DNA of 64,000 bases from positions 4,278,001-4,342,000 of the forward strand of contig NZ_RAPV01000001.1 in NCBI RefSeq assembly GCF_003610295.1, read 5' to 3'. The DNA is from Paraburkholderia sp. BL23I1N1 (lineage in GTDB: Bacteria > Pseudomonadota > Gammaproteobacteria > Burkholderiales > Burkholderiaceae). The translations under genes and the position numbers were made by a program. The notes beneath the pieces were generated by a model. That model was not told where the DNA came from. It did no database searches and saw nothing but the letters and a program-made list of their open reading frames with translations. Below are positions 18,930 through 27,806 of this stretch, piece after piece (the first letter of the stretch is position 1; the number at the start of each line of letters is the position of its first letter).

Positions 18930-21182
18930 CTATCCGTCCACGACAGCCGGAGCGCAATGCTCGCTTTCGTGCATGTCGTCGGCGGCGTCAACTGCCGTGG
19001 TCGCGCGTGGCATGCAGCGCGCCAACGCGTCGCCGGCTCGCACTCCCTTGCCCGCGGGCAGCACAAAAAGCGGGTTGATATCCAGTTCCTTCAGGCACGC
19101 CTGCTGGTCGAGCGCCATGGCGGAAAGCGCGACGATTGTGTCGACGAACGCCTCGATATCGCCAGGCGGTTTGCCGCGCGCACCGTTGAGCATGGCGAAC
19201 GCGCGCAGTTCGCGGATCATCGCGTGGGCATCGGCGCGCGACACCGGTGCGAGCCGGAACGCCACATCCTTCAGTACTTCGGCAAAGATCCCGCCAAGAC
19301 CGCACATCACGGCCGGTCCGAACGACGCATCATTTTCGATGCCGACGATCATCTCGAGCGCATCGCGGATCTCTTCCTGCATCAGCACGCCTTCGATTCG
19401 CGCATGAGGCACATGGCGGCGCGCATTCGCGACGATTTCGTCGAAGGCGTCGGCAAGCATTGCTTCATCGCGGATGCCGACCCGCACGGCGCCGGCTTCC
19501 GTTTTGTGGGGAATGTCGGGCGATTGCACTTTGATCACGAGCGGAAAGCCGATCGATCGCGCGATGGCGCATGCTTCGTCGCGATCGTGCGCGAGGTCGC
19601 TCCTGGGTGTTTCGATGCCGTAATCGCGCAGCAAGGACTGCGCGGCATGTTCGGTCAGGTCACCCTGACCGGCAGTCAGCAACGCGCGAGCATGTTCGAC
19701 GTCGTATTGCGCATGTGCAAGCGGATCAGCACCCCATGCCGCAGCACGCGCCCGCCGCGCCTGCGCATAGTCCGACAGCGCCGCGAACGCGCGTCCGCAA
19801 CGCACGGGCGTTGCATACAGCGGCACGCCACGCGTTTCGATCATTTCGTAGGCTTCGCGCGCCATGTCGCGGCGCGCGTTCCAGGCGAGCATCATCGGCT
19901 TGGTTGTGGCGTCGTAGACGCGCACGATGGCCTCGGCCATTGCGCGTGCGACTTCTCCGCTCGCGGCGGCTGCCATGATCGCGATGGCGTCGATGTTCAG
20001 ATCGTCGGCAATGATCTGCAGTGCGTCGGCAAAAATCTTCGGCTCGGCGAGAATGCCCGCGGTGAGATCGATCGGATTGTTGAGCGAGGCGAATGCGGGC
20101 ACGATCGGTTTGAGCCGCTCGAGCGTGGCGGCCGACAACGCGGGCACGGACATGCCACGTTCAGCACAGGCGTCGGTGATCAGAATGCCGGCGCCACCCG
20201 AGAGCGTGACGACCGCGATCCGCTTGTCGTGTGGCAGGCGTTTGGCTTCGAACGCTTTGGCGTAGTCGCCGAGGTCCGCGACATCGGTGACTTCGATCAC
20301 GCCGGTCTGGCGGAAAGCCGTGCGATAGAGCGCGGATGCGCCGCCCAGATTCGCCGTGTGCGACGCGGCGGCTTTGGCGCCGTCGACCGTGTTGCCGACT
20401 TTCCACGCGAGCAGCGGTTTGCCGGCGTCGAGCGCGCGGTTGGCGACATCGACGAGACGCCGTGCGTCTTTCAGGCCTTCGATATAGGCGGCGATCAGCG
20501 ACGTTTGCGGGTCCGCGATACAGGCATCGACGAGATCGAGCAGGCTGACGTCGGCCTCATTACCGGTGGTGATGAAATGCCGCAGGCCGATGCCGAGTTC
20601 GTCGGCCATCAGCAGCAGCGCGCAGCCGAACCCGCCGCTTTGCGAAATCAGCGACAGGCCGCCGCGCCGGTAATCGACGCTGAACGGCGCGCCGAATCCT
20701 GCGTAGACGCCGGCGCCCGTGCTGACGAATCCCTGGCAGTTCGGGCCGATCACGCGGATGCCGAACGCCTTCGCAACTTCTGCGCATTCGCGCTGCAACG
20801 CGGCACCGGCTTCGCCCGCTTCAGCGAATCCGGAGCTGTAGATGATCGCGAAGCCGATACCTTTTTCGCCGCACTGGCGCAGCATGTCGGGAACCCGGCG
20901 CGCCGCGACGAGGATCAGCGCGAGATCGGGCGTAACGGGCAAAGCGGCGATGCTGGCATGACATGCCACACCGGCAATCTCGGCGTATTTCGGATTCACC
21001 GGACACAGCGCGCCCTGATATCCGTGCTGCCTGAGAAAGCGCATCGGCTGGCCGCTGATCGACTTCGGATCGCTGGAAGCGCCGATGATCGCAATCGAGC
21101 GTGGATCGACGAGCCGTTGAATGTCGAGCGTATTTGCGATGTGCGTAGCTGCGCTCGTGATGGTGTTCATCGCGGCGCTCAT
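18930..21182 (-). CDS. ADP-forming acyl-CoA synthetase (fused alpha/beta)
   Basis: A 750-residue NDP-forming acyl-CoA synthetase. The CoA-binding Rossmann domain spans about residues 25-155 (IAIIGASSDPKSISG, VIGPNCQG). The succinyl-CoA-synthetase-like flavodoxin domains cover about 160-470 and include the probable phosphohistidine in ASHTANLGG. A C-terminal ATP-grasp domain (about 500-720) has FPLVIKVQSPDIPHKTEAGAV cut across VxxGI motifs and ends with LDINPLFVLP. It activates a carboxylic acid with CoA and ATP, releasing ADP and phosphate. The start overlaps the acyl-CoA dehydrogenase stop by four bases (ATGA), indicating translational coupling. The substrate acid is unknown. Confidence 0.9.
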   Translation of the reverse strand: MSAAMNTITSAATHIANTLDIQRLVDPRSIAIIGASSDPKSISGQPMRFLRQHGYQGALCPVNPKYAEIAGVACHASIAALPVTPDLALILVAARRVPDMLRQCGEKGIGFAIIYSSGFAEAGEAGAALQRECAEVAKAFGIRVIGPNCQGFVSTGAGVYAGFGAPFSVDYRRGGLSLISQSGGFGCALLLMADELGIGLRHFITTGNEADVSLLDLVDACIADPQTSLIAAYIEGLKDARRLVDVANRALDAGKPLLAWKVGNTVDGAKAAASHTANLGGASALYRTAFRQTGVIEVTDVADLGDYAKAFEAKRLPHDKRIAVVTLSGGAGILITDACAERGMSVPALSAATLERLKPIVPAFASLNNPIDLTAGILAEPKIFADALQIIADDLNIDAIAIMAAAASGEVARAMAEAIVRVYDATTKPMMLAWNARRDMAREAYEMIETRGVPLYATPVRCGRAFAALSDYAQARRARAAAWGADPLAHAQYDVEHARALLTAGQGDLTEHAAQSLLRDYGIETPRSDLAHDRDEACAIARSIGFPLVIKVQSPDIPHKTEAGAVRVGIRDEAMLADAFDEIVANARRHVPHARIEGVLMQEEIRDALEMIVGIENDASFGPAVMCGLGGIFAEVLKDVAFRLAPVSRADAHAMIRELRAFAMLNGARGKPPGDIEAFVDTIVALSAMALDQQACLKELDINPLFVLPAGKGVRAGDALARCMPRATTAVDAADDMHESEHCAPAVVDG

Positions 21183-22387
21183 GCGACACGCGCAGCGTCG
21201 GCTTGAACGCTGTCCTTCTGTTTCGTTTGATCCCGTTCAGCGGCGCGCCGCAGCGTGATCTTCGCGATGTTGAGCTGATGAATCTGGGTGGTGCCTTCGT
21301 AAATGCGGAACGCGCGCACATCGCGGTAGAACCGCTCGACCGCATTGCCCGCGAGATAGCCGCGTCCACCGAGCATTTGCACCGCGCGATCCGCCACGCG
21401 TCCGCACATCTCGGAAGCGAACATCTTGCACATCGACGCCTCCAGCGCCACGTCCTCGCCCGCGTCGCGTTTGCGAGCGGTTTCGAGAATCATCGAGCGC
21501 GCGGCGAAGATTTCAGTCTGGCATTCGGCGATCAGCGCCTGCACGAGCTGGAATTCGGCGACAGGCTTGCCGAACTGCTCGCGTTTCGATGTGTACGCCA
21601 CGGCTTCTTCAAGCATCCGCATGGCAGGGCCCGTGCACAGCGCGGCCAGGTGAATGCGCTGCTTGTTCAATACTTTCATCGCAGTACGGAAGCCTTGACC
21701 TTCGACGCCGCCGATCAGATTGGCCGCGGGCACCCGGCACGCATTGAACACCAAGTCGCCGACCGGCGAGCCCGCCTGGCCCATCTTCTCGTAAGGCGCG
21801 CTGGTGGAGAGACCTGGCATGCCGCGTTCAACGAGAAATGCGGAAATGCCGCCGGCGCCAGGCGTGGCGGAATCAGTCCGGGCCATCACCGTGAACAGGT
21901 CCGCGATCGGCGCGTTGGTGATGAAGCACTTGCTGCCGTCGAGGACATAGTGATCGCCGTCGCGTCGTGCGGTGGTGCGCAAGGCGGTGGCGTCCGAGCC
22001 GGCTTCGGCCTCGGTCAACGCGAAAGCGCCAGTCAATTCGCCCGACGCGAGACGCGGCAGACAGCGTTGCTTCTGCGCGTCGGTGCCATCGGCGACGAGC
22101 GCTTCGGAGCCGATGCCGGTGTTGGTGCCGACCCGCGCCCGGAATGCCACCGAGGCTTGCGAAAGCTCGAACGCGCCGCGTACGAGTTGCTCCGTCGACA
22201 GTCCGGCGCCGCCAAAATCGCGCGGAATGCTCCAGCCGAAGTAGCCGAGTTCGCGCATGCGCTCGACAAGATCCGCCGGTACGGCATCCGCCTTCTCGAT
22301 TTCGTTTTCGCGCGGAATCGCTTCTTCACGAACGAAACGGGCGACGTCGGCGAGCATCGAGTCGAAATGCGAGGGATTGCTGGTCAT
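21179..22387 (-). CDS. Acyl-CoA dehydrogenase
   Basis: A 402-residue FAD-dependent acyl-CoA dehydrogenase. Visible motifs are FALTEAEAGSDA (FAD/substrate region), the CFITNAPIAD strand, the QMLGGRGYLAGNAVERFYRD helix, and the C-terminal RIYEGTTQIHQLN that carries the usual catalytic glutamate. It introduces an alpha-beta double bond into an acyl-CoA and passes electrons to ETF. ATG at 22387 has a GGAG ribosome site; ATG at 22402 is an alternative. It is the first gene of its operon and is divergent from an IclR regulator. There is no enoyl-CoA hydratase in the operon, so downstream steps must be elsewhere. Confidence 0.92.
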   Translation of the reverse strand: MTSNPSHFDSMLADVARFVREEAIPRENEIEKADAVPADLVERMRELGYFGWSIPRDFGGAGLSTEQLVRGAFELSQASVAFRARVGTNTGIGSEALVADGTDAQKQRCLPRLASGELTGAFALTEAEAGSDATALRTTARRDGDHYVLDGSKCFITNAPIADLFTVMARTDSATPGAGGISAFLVERGMPGLSTSAPYEKMGQAGSPVGDLVFNACRVPAANLIGGVEGQGFRTAMKVLNKQRIHLAALCTGPAMRMLEEAVAYTSKREQFGKPVAEFQLVQALIAECQTEIFAARSMILETARKRDAGEDVALEASMCKMFASEMCGRVADRAVQMLGGRGYLAGNAVERFYRDVRAFRIYEGTTQIHQLNIAKITLRRAAERDQTKQKDSVQADAARVA

Positions 22388-22461
22388 GCTTGTCTCCGTC
22401 ATGTCAGTCGATTTATGACTTCACTATCGAAGATTTACAGCTAGTCAGTGTGATTTGTTCG

Positions 22462-22478
22462 ACTCTGCAGAACAGAGT
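22462..22478. promoter_or_regulatory. Candidate IclR operator in divergent promoter
   Basis: A dyad ACTCTG-CAGAA-CAGAGT in the 143-base gap between the acyl-CoA dehydrogenase and IclR genes. The position suits autoregulation and control of the catabolic operon. Confidence 0.45.
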
Positions 22479-22530
22479 TTGGATATGCTGAACGGGCAGG
22501 GCAAAATTGACGATCTGAAGGGAGGCGACC

Positions 22531-23379
22531 ATGGCAGCCAACAACAAGCGTTCCGAGGCGGCGCTGGCAAGCGACTATCTGGATTCAAAGGCGCGTTACG
22601 TGCCCGACGAATTCGACGGCGACCGGCAATTCGCCACCACCTTGGCGCGCGGGCTCGGCATCCTGCATTGCTTTACGCCGCGCGAATCGCAACTCGGCAA
22701 TGCGGAACTGGCGGCGCGCACCGGCATGACGAAGGCCACCATCTCGCGTTTCACCTACACGCTCACGCGCCTCGGCTATCTGCGCGTCAATCGTATGAAC
22801 AACAAGTTTCAGCTCGGCTCGGCCGTGCTGTCGTTGGGCTATCCATTGTTGGCGAGTCTAAGTGTGCGGCAGATCGCGCGGCCTTCCATGAAGGAACTGG
22901 CGGACCAGATTCGCGGTTCGGTCTCGCTCGGCATGCGCGACCGCCTCAATGTCGTGTACCTGGAAAGCAGCCGCAGCACGACGCCTTTGGGGTTGCCGGC
23001 GGATATCGGCCTGAGTTATCCGATCGTGCGAACCGCGATGGGCCGCGCACTGCTCGCCGCGCTGCCGGCCGAGCGGCGTGAGGCGCTCTGCAACGAGATT
23101 GCGGTGAAGGCGCCGAATGAATGGACTACGTTTCGCGAGCGCGTGAGGAGCAGCATCGACTACTTCTATGAGCGCGGGTTCTGCGTCTCGTATGGAGACT
23201 TGCGACGGGAGGTGCACGCCGTTGCTGTGCCGATGAAACCTTCGGCCGACGGCGAGATTCTGGTGTTCAACTGCGGGGTGCCTTCTTATCTGCTGGAGGA
23301 GAATCAGCTGGAAGGGGATATCGGGCCGCGGCTGGTTTCGATGGTGCGCAGTATTGAAGGGGCGATGGGAATTTATTAG
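22531..23379 (+). CDS. IclR-family transcriptional regulator
   Basis: A 282-residue IclR-type protein. After a 35-residue hydrophilic leader comes the winged helix-turn-helix (about residues 36-95: LARGLGILHCF, NAELAARTGMTKATISRF, LGYLRVNRMNNKFQLG), followed by the effector-binding domain (DRLNVVYLES, GRALLAALP, VAVPMKPSADGEI). Members regulate aromatic and organic-acid catabolic operons. ATG at 22531 has a GGAGG site. It is divergent from the acyl-CoA dehydrogenase operon, its likely target. Confidence 0.92.
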   Translation: MAANNKRSEAALASDYLDSKARYVPDEFDGDRQFATTLARGLGILHCFTPRESQLGNAELAARTGMTKATISRFTYTLTRLGYLRVNRMNNKFQLGSAVLSLGYPLLASLSVRQIARPSMKELADQIRGSVSLGMRDRLNVVYLESSRSTTPLGLPADIGLSYPIVRTAMGRALLAALPAERREALCNEIAVKAPNEWTTFRERVRSSIDYFYERGFCVSYGDLRREVHAVAVPMKPSADGEILVFNCGVPSYLLEENQLEGDIGPRLVSMVRSIEGAMGIY

Positions 23380-23455
23380 CCGCCTGGAAATCTTCCTGCC
23401 CTGCACGGCGGATATCGACAGCTCCTCCAATATCCATCGCGCAAGACAAAACCCC

Positions 23456-24769
23456 TCAGTTCGAAACGTACGCTACATACGGCCCCGCGCCCCCGCCCGT
23501 AGACGCCGTGCCCGAAATGCCGTAGTACACGTGCCGGCCATAGAAGAACGGCATGCCGAAGTCGAACTGCTTCGACAAATAGATACCGAGGTTATTGAAC
23601 GCGTTCTTCCCCGAGGCGTTCAACGTTGCTCCGTTTGCAATGTTGAAGCCGAGTGACACGGTCGACGGACTGGCGCCCACCAGCGTCGATGACCGTCCCA
23701 CCGTTGTCGTCGGTATGTAGTATCCCGACGAACTGTCAATCGGGATCGACAGGTCCGGGAAGAACAATACCGTCGATCCGGAATCGAAGAACGTTTTTGT
23801 CTGCGTGGTCCCGTTATAGGTCGACGTGAAGTCGCCGTTCAAGTTCGTCTTCATTAGCGTGGCGCTCGTGCCGGACAGCGCATTGTTGGTCTGCGTGTCA
23901 ATGCCGAAGACCAGCGTACCTTGAGCGCTCGCGCTGCCGGTGTCGGACACCTGAGCCATCTCCAGAATCAAGCCGTTGTTGTCTTGCGCGAACTGCGTGA
24001 CGGGATTGGTGATCTGTCCGGCGAGGGGCACCGCGGTGCCGACACCGGCGGTGGTGTAGTAGAACGTCGACACCGCGCCATTCACGCACGCCGAGCCGCA
24101 GTCATTCGGGCTCACGCCAATGCCGAGAATACCGTTTGCGCCGATATCGGCCGTGGTGGCCAGCAAACGGCCAGCCTGGCACTCGGTCGGCGCAGCCGTC
24201 GTCAGCGCTGGGTCGCCAATCACGTGAATCGGTAAGTTCTGAGCCGTCTCCCCCGAGAGCGCGACGTCCGCGGTATAGACGGTGCCCCACGCATAGCCAC
24301 TGCCGAACAACGCGCATTCGGCGAGTGCCTGGCTGCCCACGGTTTCGGCTTGCAGTGCATTGAAGGTCGTTGTCGGAATCGCGGAGCGAACCAGACGCAG
24401 TCCGAACGAAGCGGTATCCACGATCACGTTCGGGATAGTCGAGCAGTTGGTGCTGGCGTTAGTTCCAGGCGTACAGATCTTGACGCTGACCATGGGCTGA
24501 TTGTGGATGCCCGTTCCGGTAACCGTCACCGCAATCGTATTGCCGGGCCCGACAGCGGTAGGCACCGCGGATGCGTCCACCGCGAGTACGTTGGGCGTCG
24601 AATTACTGGTGTTGGACGAAGAACTGGTTCCGCTCGACGTAGCGGGCGAACTTGCGCCGGCCGGTGCGTTGACCGTCGTGTTGCTGTTACTGCTGCCACC
24701 CCCGCCGCCACCGCAGCCAGCCAGGCTAAGCCCGAGCGCCGCGGCAATGATCCATGCGATTTTGCGCAC
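23456..24769 (-). CDS. DUF3443 lipoprotein with aspartic-protease-like motifs
   Basis: A 437-residue exported protein of the DUF3443 family. GTG at 24769 follows a GAGAG ribosome site and gives a lipoprotein signal (LGLSLAGC) with an oligo-Gly and Ser/Thr linker; TTG at 24793 is the alternative. The mature part contains two separated motifs, IVDTASFGLRL (about residue 130) and KTFFDSGSTVLFF (about residue 310). Their spacing and hydrophobic flanks resemble the two DTG/S catalytic loops of pepsin-fold proteases, although the first reads DTAS. Cysteines are also present. It lies 29 bases after a DUF2844 gene, its habitual partner. No biochemical function is established to my knowledge. Confidence 0.85.
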   Translation of the reverse strand: MRKIAWIIAAALGLSLAGCGGGGGGSSNSNTTVNAPAGASSPATSSGTSSSSNTSNSTPNVLAVDASAVPTAVGPGNTIAVTVTGTGIHNQPMVSVKICTPGTNASTNCSTIPNVIVDTASFGLRLVRSAIPTTTFNALQAETVGSQALAECALFGSGYAWGTVYTADVALSGETAQNLPIHVIGDPALTTAAPTECQAGRLLATTADIGANGILGIGVSPNDCGSACVNGAVSTFYYTTAGVGTAVPLAGQITNPVTQFAQDNNGLILEMAQVSDTGSASAQGTLVFGIDTQTNNALSGTSATLMKTNLNGDFTSTYNGTTQTKTFFDSGSTVLFFPDLSIPIDSSSGYYIPTTTVGRSSTLVGASPSTVSLGFNIANGATLNASGKNAFNNLGIYLSKQFDFGMPFFYGRHVYYGISGTASTGGGAGPYVAYVSN

Positions 24770-24798
24770 TTTTATTCTCTCGATTAGTTTCAACAGAC

Positions 24799-25305
24799 TT
24801 ACTTGATGTCGTCAGCGCTCACGCCTTGCGGCAGCGCTTGCGGGAGATAGGCCCGGCCCACAAAGGAACCCATATGGCCGCCGGTCTCCACGACCAGCGC
24901 CGACTGACGCACGACGGCGGCCCCGTAGCCGCTGCCTTGCGCTGCATGCGCGTCAGTGAGGCCCTGCACGTAGGACGGAAAGTAAGTGGCGAGCAGCGTC
25001 TTGAGCGGCGGCATGGTCGGACCTTCCCAGCTCAGCGCGAACACGGTGTTGCCCGCCGCGATGTACTCGTTGACCACCGTTCCCGACGGCAGCGTGGTCT
25101 GACTCACGGAATAGGCCGGCGAAACCTGATTGCCGTTTGTGGCGTAGCGCGCCACCGCGGCACCGCCCTGACTGGCCGCTCCCGCGCTGGTGCTGCTGGC
25201 CGTCACGGGGTAGGTCGGTGCGCCGCCTAACCCGGCATACGCTGGCACGACCGTGGCGAACGAGGCCGCGGCCACCACGAGCATTCGAAATTGGCTGATT
25301 ATCAT
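24799..25305 (-). CDS. DUF2844 periplasmic protein
   Basis: A 168-residue exported protein of the DUF2844 family. The signal peptide MIISQFRMLVVAAASFATVVPAYA is followed by GLGGAPTYP, then conserved-looking segments: TTLPSGTVVNEYIAAGNTVF, ALSWEGPTMPPL and LATYFPSY. The ATG at 25305 is chosen because it starts a clean signal sequence; the frame is open to 25476. It is immediately upstream of, and co-directional with, the DUF3443 gene, so the two probably act together in the envelope. The function is unknown. Confidence 0.82.
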   Translation of the reverse strand: MIISQFRMLVVAAASFATVVPAYAGLGGAPTYPVTASSTSAGAASQGGAAVARYATNGNQVSPAYSVSQTTLPSGTVVNEYIAAGNTVFALSWEGPTMPPLKTLLATYFPSYVQGLTDAHAAQGSGYGAAVVRQSALVVETGGHMGSFVGRAYLPQALPQGVSADDIK

Positions 25306-25472
25306 TGTTTGGTTTTCGACGTTTTTCGGAAAATGCGCGCGAATGTTTCCTCGCGTCCGCGCGATGTCAATCCTAGCGTGCGTCTGTTCGATTAAATCAG
25401 GGGAATAGCGAGGCGATTCGGGTTCTATTTGAAATTCTTCTGCTGCACGGCGAAGCCGCGCGTTCTCCAATT

Positions 25473-26384
25473 TCACGCCGGCTCGGTCGTTGAAATCTTG
25501 CCGAGCTTGTCGATCAACACCGCAACGAAGGTTTCCGTGACGGGCGGTAGGGTCCTGCCGCGCTTCTTGATGAGGGCGATCGGGCGAGTGAACGCGGGAT
25601 CGTCGATGGCGCGGACCACCAGTTCAGGTTCCGCTCTGACCTCGCGAGCCGAGGCCGGCAGGATGGTCACGCCGAGCCCGGCGCGCACCATGGCGACGGC
25701 ACTCATCATGTAGGTCGGCTCGCAGGCGATCTCCGGCGCGCAGCGGGCGTTTGCAAAGGCGCTATCGACCACGGCCCGCACGCTCGTGCCTTGTGCCGTC
25801 AGCACAAGCGGCACCGCGGCGAGGTCGGCCAGCGCGATGCGCCGCCGCCGTGCCAGCGCATGGCGCTTCGGAAAAACCGCCACCAGCCGATCGATGCCCG
25901 CGTGCAGCACCTCAAAGCCTGTATCGTCCAGTTCGCCGCCGGTCAGCCCGATATCGACCTCTTCGCTGCGTACCAGCGTGTTGACCATGCTGGCGACCAC
26001 GTCACGCACGTGGAAGCTCACTCGCGGCACGGCCTTCTTCGTTTCCTGCACGAGTTCGGGCAAAACGCTGGCTGCGAAAGTCGGCAGGCACGCGATCCGC
26101 ACCGTACCGCTGGTTCCCTCGCCGAGCGCGCGCGCGTCAACCAGCACATGTTCCATATCGTGCAGCGATTTCTGCAGCAGCGGCAGCAACTCGCGGCCGG
26201 TCGGCGTGAGCGCGACGTTGCGGCTGTTGCGATCGAAAAGCCGCATGCCCACGGTTTCCTCGAGGCGGCGAATCTGCACCGTCAAGGCTGGTTGTGAAAG
26301 GTGCAACCGTGTCGCCGCACGCGTGAAGCTGCCCGTTTGCGCAACGGCAATGAATGCGCGGATGTCTCGAAGATTCAAATCCAT
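25473..26384 (-). CDS. LysR-family transcriptional regulator
   Basis: A 303-residue LysR protein. The helix-turn-helix covers residues of about 3-60 (GSFTRAATRLHLSQPALTVQ, MRLFDRNSRNVALT). The effector domain includes RIACLPTFAASVLPELV and GLGVTILPASA. It is divergent from the CitMHS transporter gene with a 98-base intergenic gap containing a strong dyad. It most likely senses a pathway metabolite and controls the transporter and AtuA-type genes. Confidence 0.92.
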   Translation of the reverse strand: MDLNLRDIRAFIAVAQTGSFTRAATRLHLSQPALTVQIRRLEETVGMRLFDRNSRNVALTPTGRELLPLLQKSLHDMEHVLVDARALGEGTSGTVRIACLPTFAASVLPELVQETKKAVPRVSFHVRDVVASMVNTLVRSEEVDIGLTGGELDDTGFEVLHAGIDRLVAVFPKRHALARRRRIALADLAAVPLVLTAQGTSVRAVVDSAFANARCAPEIACEPTYMMSAVAMVRAGLGVTILPASAREVRAEPELVVRAIDDPAFTRPIALIKKRGRTLPPVTETFVAVLIDKLGKISTTEPA

Positions 26385-26404
26385 AATGATTTGTAATGGC
26401 TGCG

Positions 26405-26424
26405 ATCAATTCATTTCAATTGAT
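26405..26424. promoter_or_regulatory. Candidate LysR operator
   Basis: The dyad ATCAATT-N6-AATTGAT fits the LysR T-N11-A pattern and lies centrally between the divergent LysR and CitMHS genes. Confidence 0.55.
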
Positions 26425-26482
26425 TTATTGTTGCCTCGAACTTACGCTGGATCGCAGTAAAAAACAACTTGGAGACAAGCAC

Positions 26483-27787
26483 ATGCTGCCATTGCTGGGG
26501 CTGGCTACCATCGTCGTGCTGCTCGGCGCGATTCTGTCGAAACGCATGTCGCCGCTCGTGGCGCTCATCATTGTGCCGATTGCGGCATCGCTCATCGGCG
26601 GTTTCGGCTTTCAGACAAGCAAGTTCGTGATCGACGGGCTCAAGAGTCTCGCGCCCGTGGTCGGGATGTTCGTGTTCGCGATTCTTTACTTCGGCACCAT
26701 CACCGACGCGGGCACACTCGATCCGATCATCGACCGTATCCTGCGGGCCGTCGGCACGCGGCCCACGCGCATTGTGATGGGCACTACCTTGCTCGCGCTG
26801 CTGATTCACCTGGACGGTTCCGGCGCGGTGTGTTTTCTCGTCACCATCCCCGCGATGCTGCCGCTCTACGACCGTCTGAAGATGGACCGGCGCGTGCTGG
26901 CCGCGGCCGTCTCGATGGCCGCCGGCATCAATTTTCTGCCGTGGACGGGGCCGATGATCCGCGCGTCGGCGTCGCTGCATCTGCCGATATCGGCGTTGTT
27001 CAACCCGCTGATCCCCGTGCAGTTGATCGGCCTGGTGTTCGTCTTCGGCATGGCGTTCTGGCTTGGGCTGCGCGAGGAAAAGCGGCTCGGCCTCACTGCC
27101 GCGAGCGCTTCTGTGCCGATGCCGGAGCGCAAGCTGACGCCCGAAGAGCAAGCCTTGCGCCGGCCGAAGAATTTCTGGTTCAACATCGTTTTGACGCTGG
27201 TCGTACTCGGCACGATGGTCGTGATGGGCGAGAAGATTCCGCCGGCGATCATGTTCATGGTCGGGCTCTGCGTCGCGTTGATGGTGAACTATCCGAACGT
27301 CGACATGCAGCGTAAGCGGATCGACGCGCATGCGCGCCCTGCATTGATGATGGCCGGCATTCTGCTCGCGGCCGGCGTGTTCACCGGCGTGATGCAGGGC
27401 AGCGGCATGCTGAAGGCGATGGCCCAGGCGGCAGTCGGCTTCGTGCCGCCCGCCATGGCGGGCCACATTCCCGTCGCGCTCGGCTTGCTGTCGATGCCGC
27501 TTAGCATGCTGTTCGACCCGGACTCTTTTTACTTCGGTGTACTGCCCGTCATTGCCGAAGTGGCGGGCCAACTCGGCGTGCCCGCCGTGCATGTCGGCCA
27601 GGCCGCGCTGCTCGGCCAGATGACCACCGGCTTTCCGGTCAGCCCGCTCACGCCGGCGACGTTCCTCGTAGTCGGCCTGTGCGGCATCGATCTTGCCGAC
27701 CATCAGAAATTCACGTTCCCCTTGCTGTTCGGCGCCTCGATCGTCATGACGATTGCCTGCGTCGTGCTGGGGATATTCTCACTGTGA
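26483..27787 (+). CDS. CitMHS-family citrate-type transporter
   Basis: A 434-residue membrane protein with about 12 hydrophobic segments, of the CitMHS (citrate-Mg2+:H+/citrate-Ca2+:H+ symporter) family. Recognisable stretches are SLAPVVGMFVFAILYFG, LIHLDGSGAVCFLVTIPAMLP and MTTGFPVSPLTPATFLV. ATG at 26483 is preceded by GGAG with good spacing; the frame is open upstream to 26396 but that stretch is not family-like. It is the first gene of a set with two AtuA-type genes. The substrate is therefore probably a hydroxylated di- or tricarboxylate rather than citrate itself. Confidence 0.9.
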   Translation: MLPLLGLATIVVLLGAILSKRMSPLVALIIVPIAASLIGGFGFQTSKFVIDGLKSLAPVVGMFVFAILYFGTITDAGTLDPIIDRILRAVGTRPTRIVMGTTLLALLIHLDGSGAVCFLVTIPAMLPLYDRLKMDRRVLAAAVSMAAGINFLPWTGPMIRASASLHLPISALFNPLIPVQLIGLVFVFGMAFWLGLREEKRLGLTAASASVPMPERKLTPEEQALRRPKNFWFNIVLTLVVLGTMVVMGEKIPPAIMFMVGLCVALMVNYPNVDMQRKRIDAHARPALMMAGILLAAGVFTGVMQGSGMLKAMAQAAVGFVPPAMAGHIPVALGLLSMPLSMLFDPDSFYFGVLPVIAEVAGQLGVPAVHVGQAALLGQMTTGFPVSPLTPATFLVVGLCGIDLADHQKFTFPLLFGASIVMTIACVVLGIFSL

Positions 27788-27806
27788 ACTGCACAGTTTT
27801 TACTGA

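Noticed and set aside
18807..21206. 799-codon open frame antisense to the acyl-CoA synthetase
   Set aside because: The Arg/His/Gly-rich translation has no domain, and the sense strand encodes a complete conserved enzyme. Long antisense frames are expected in GC-rich DNA.
26411..27703. 430-codon antisense frame over the CitMHS gene
   Set aside because: His/Arg/Gln-rich shadow of a conserved transporter.
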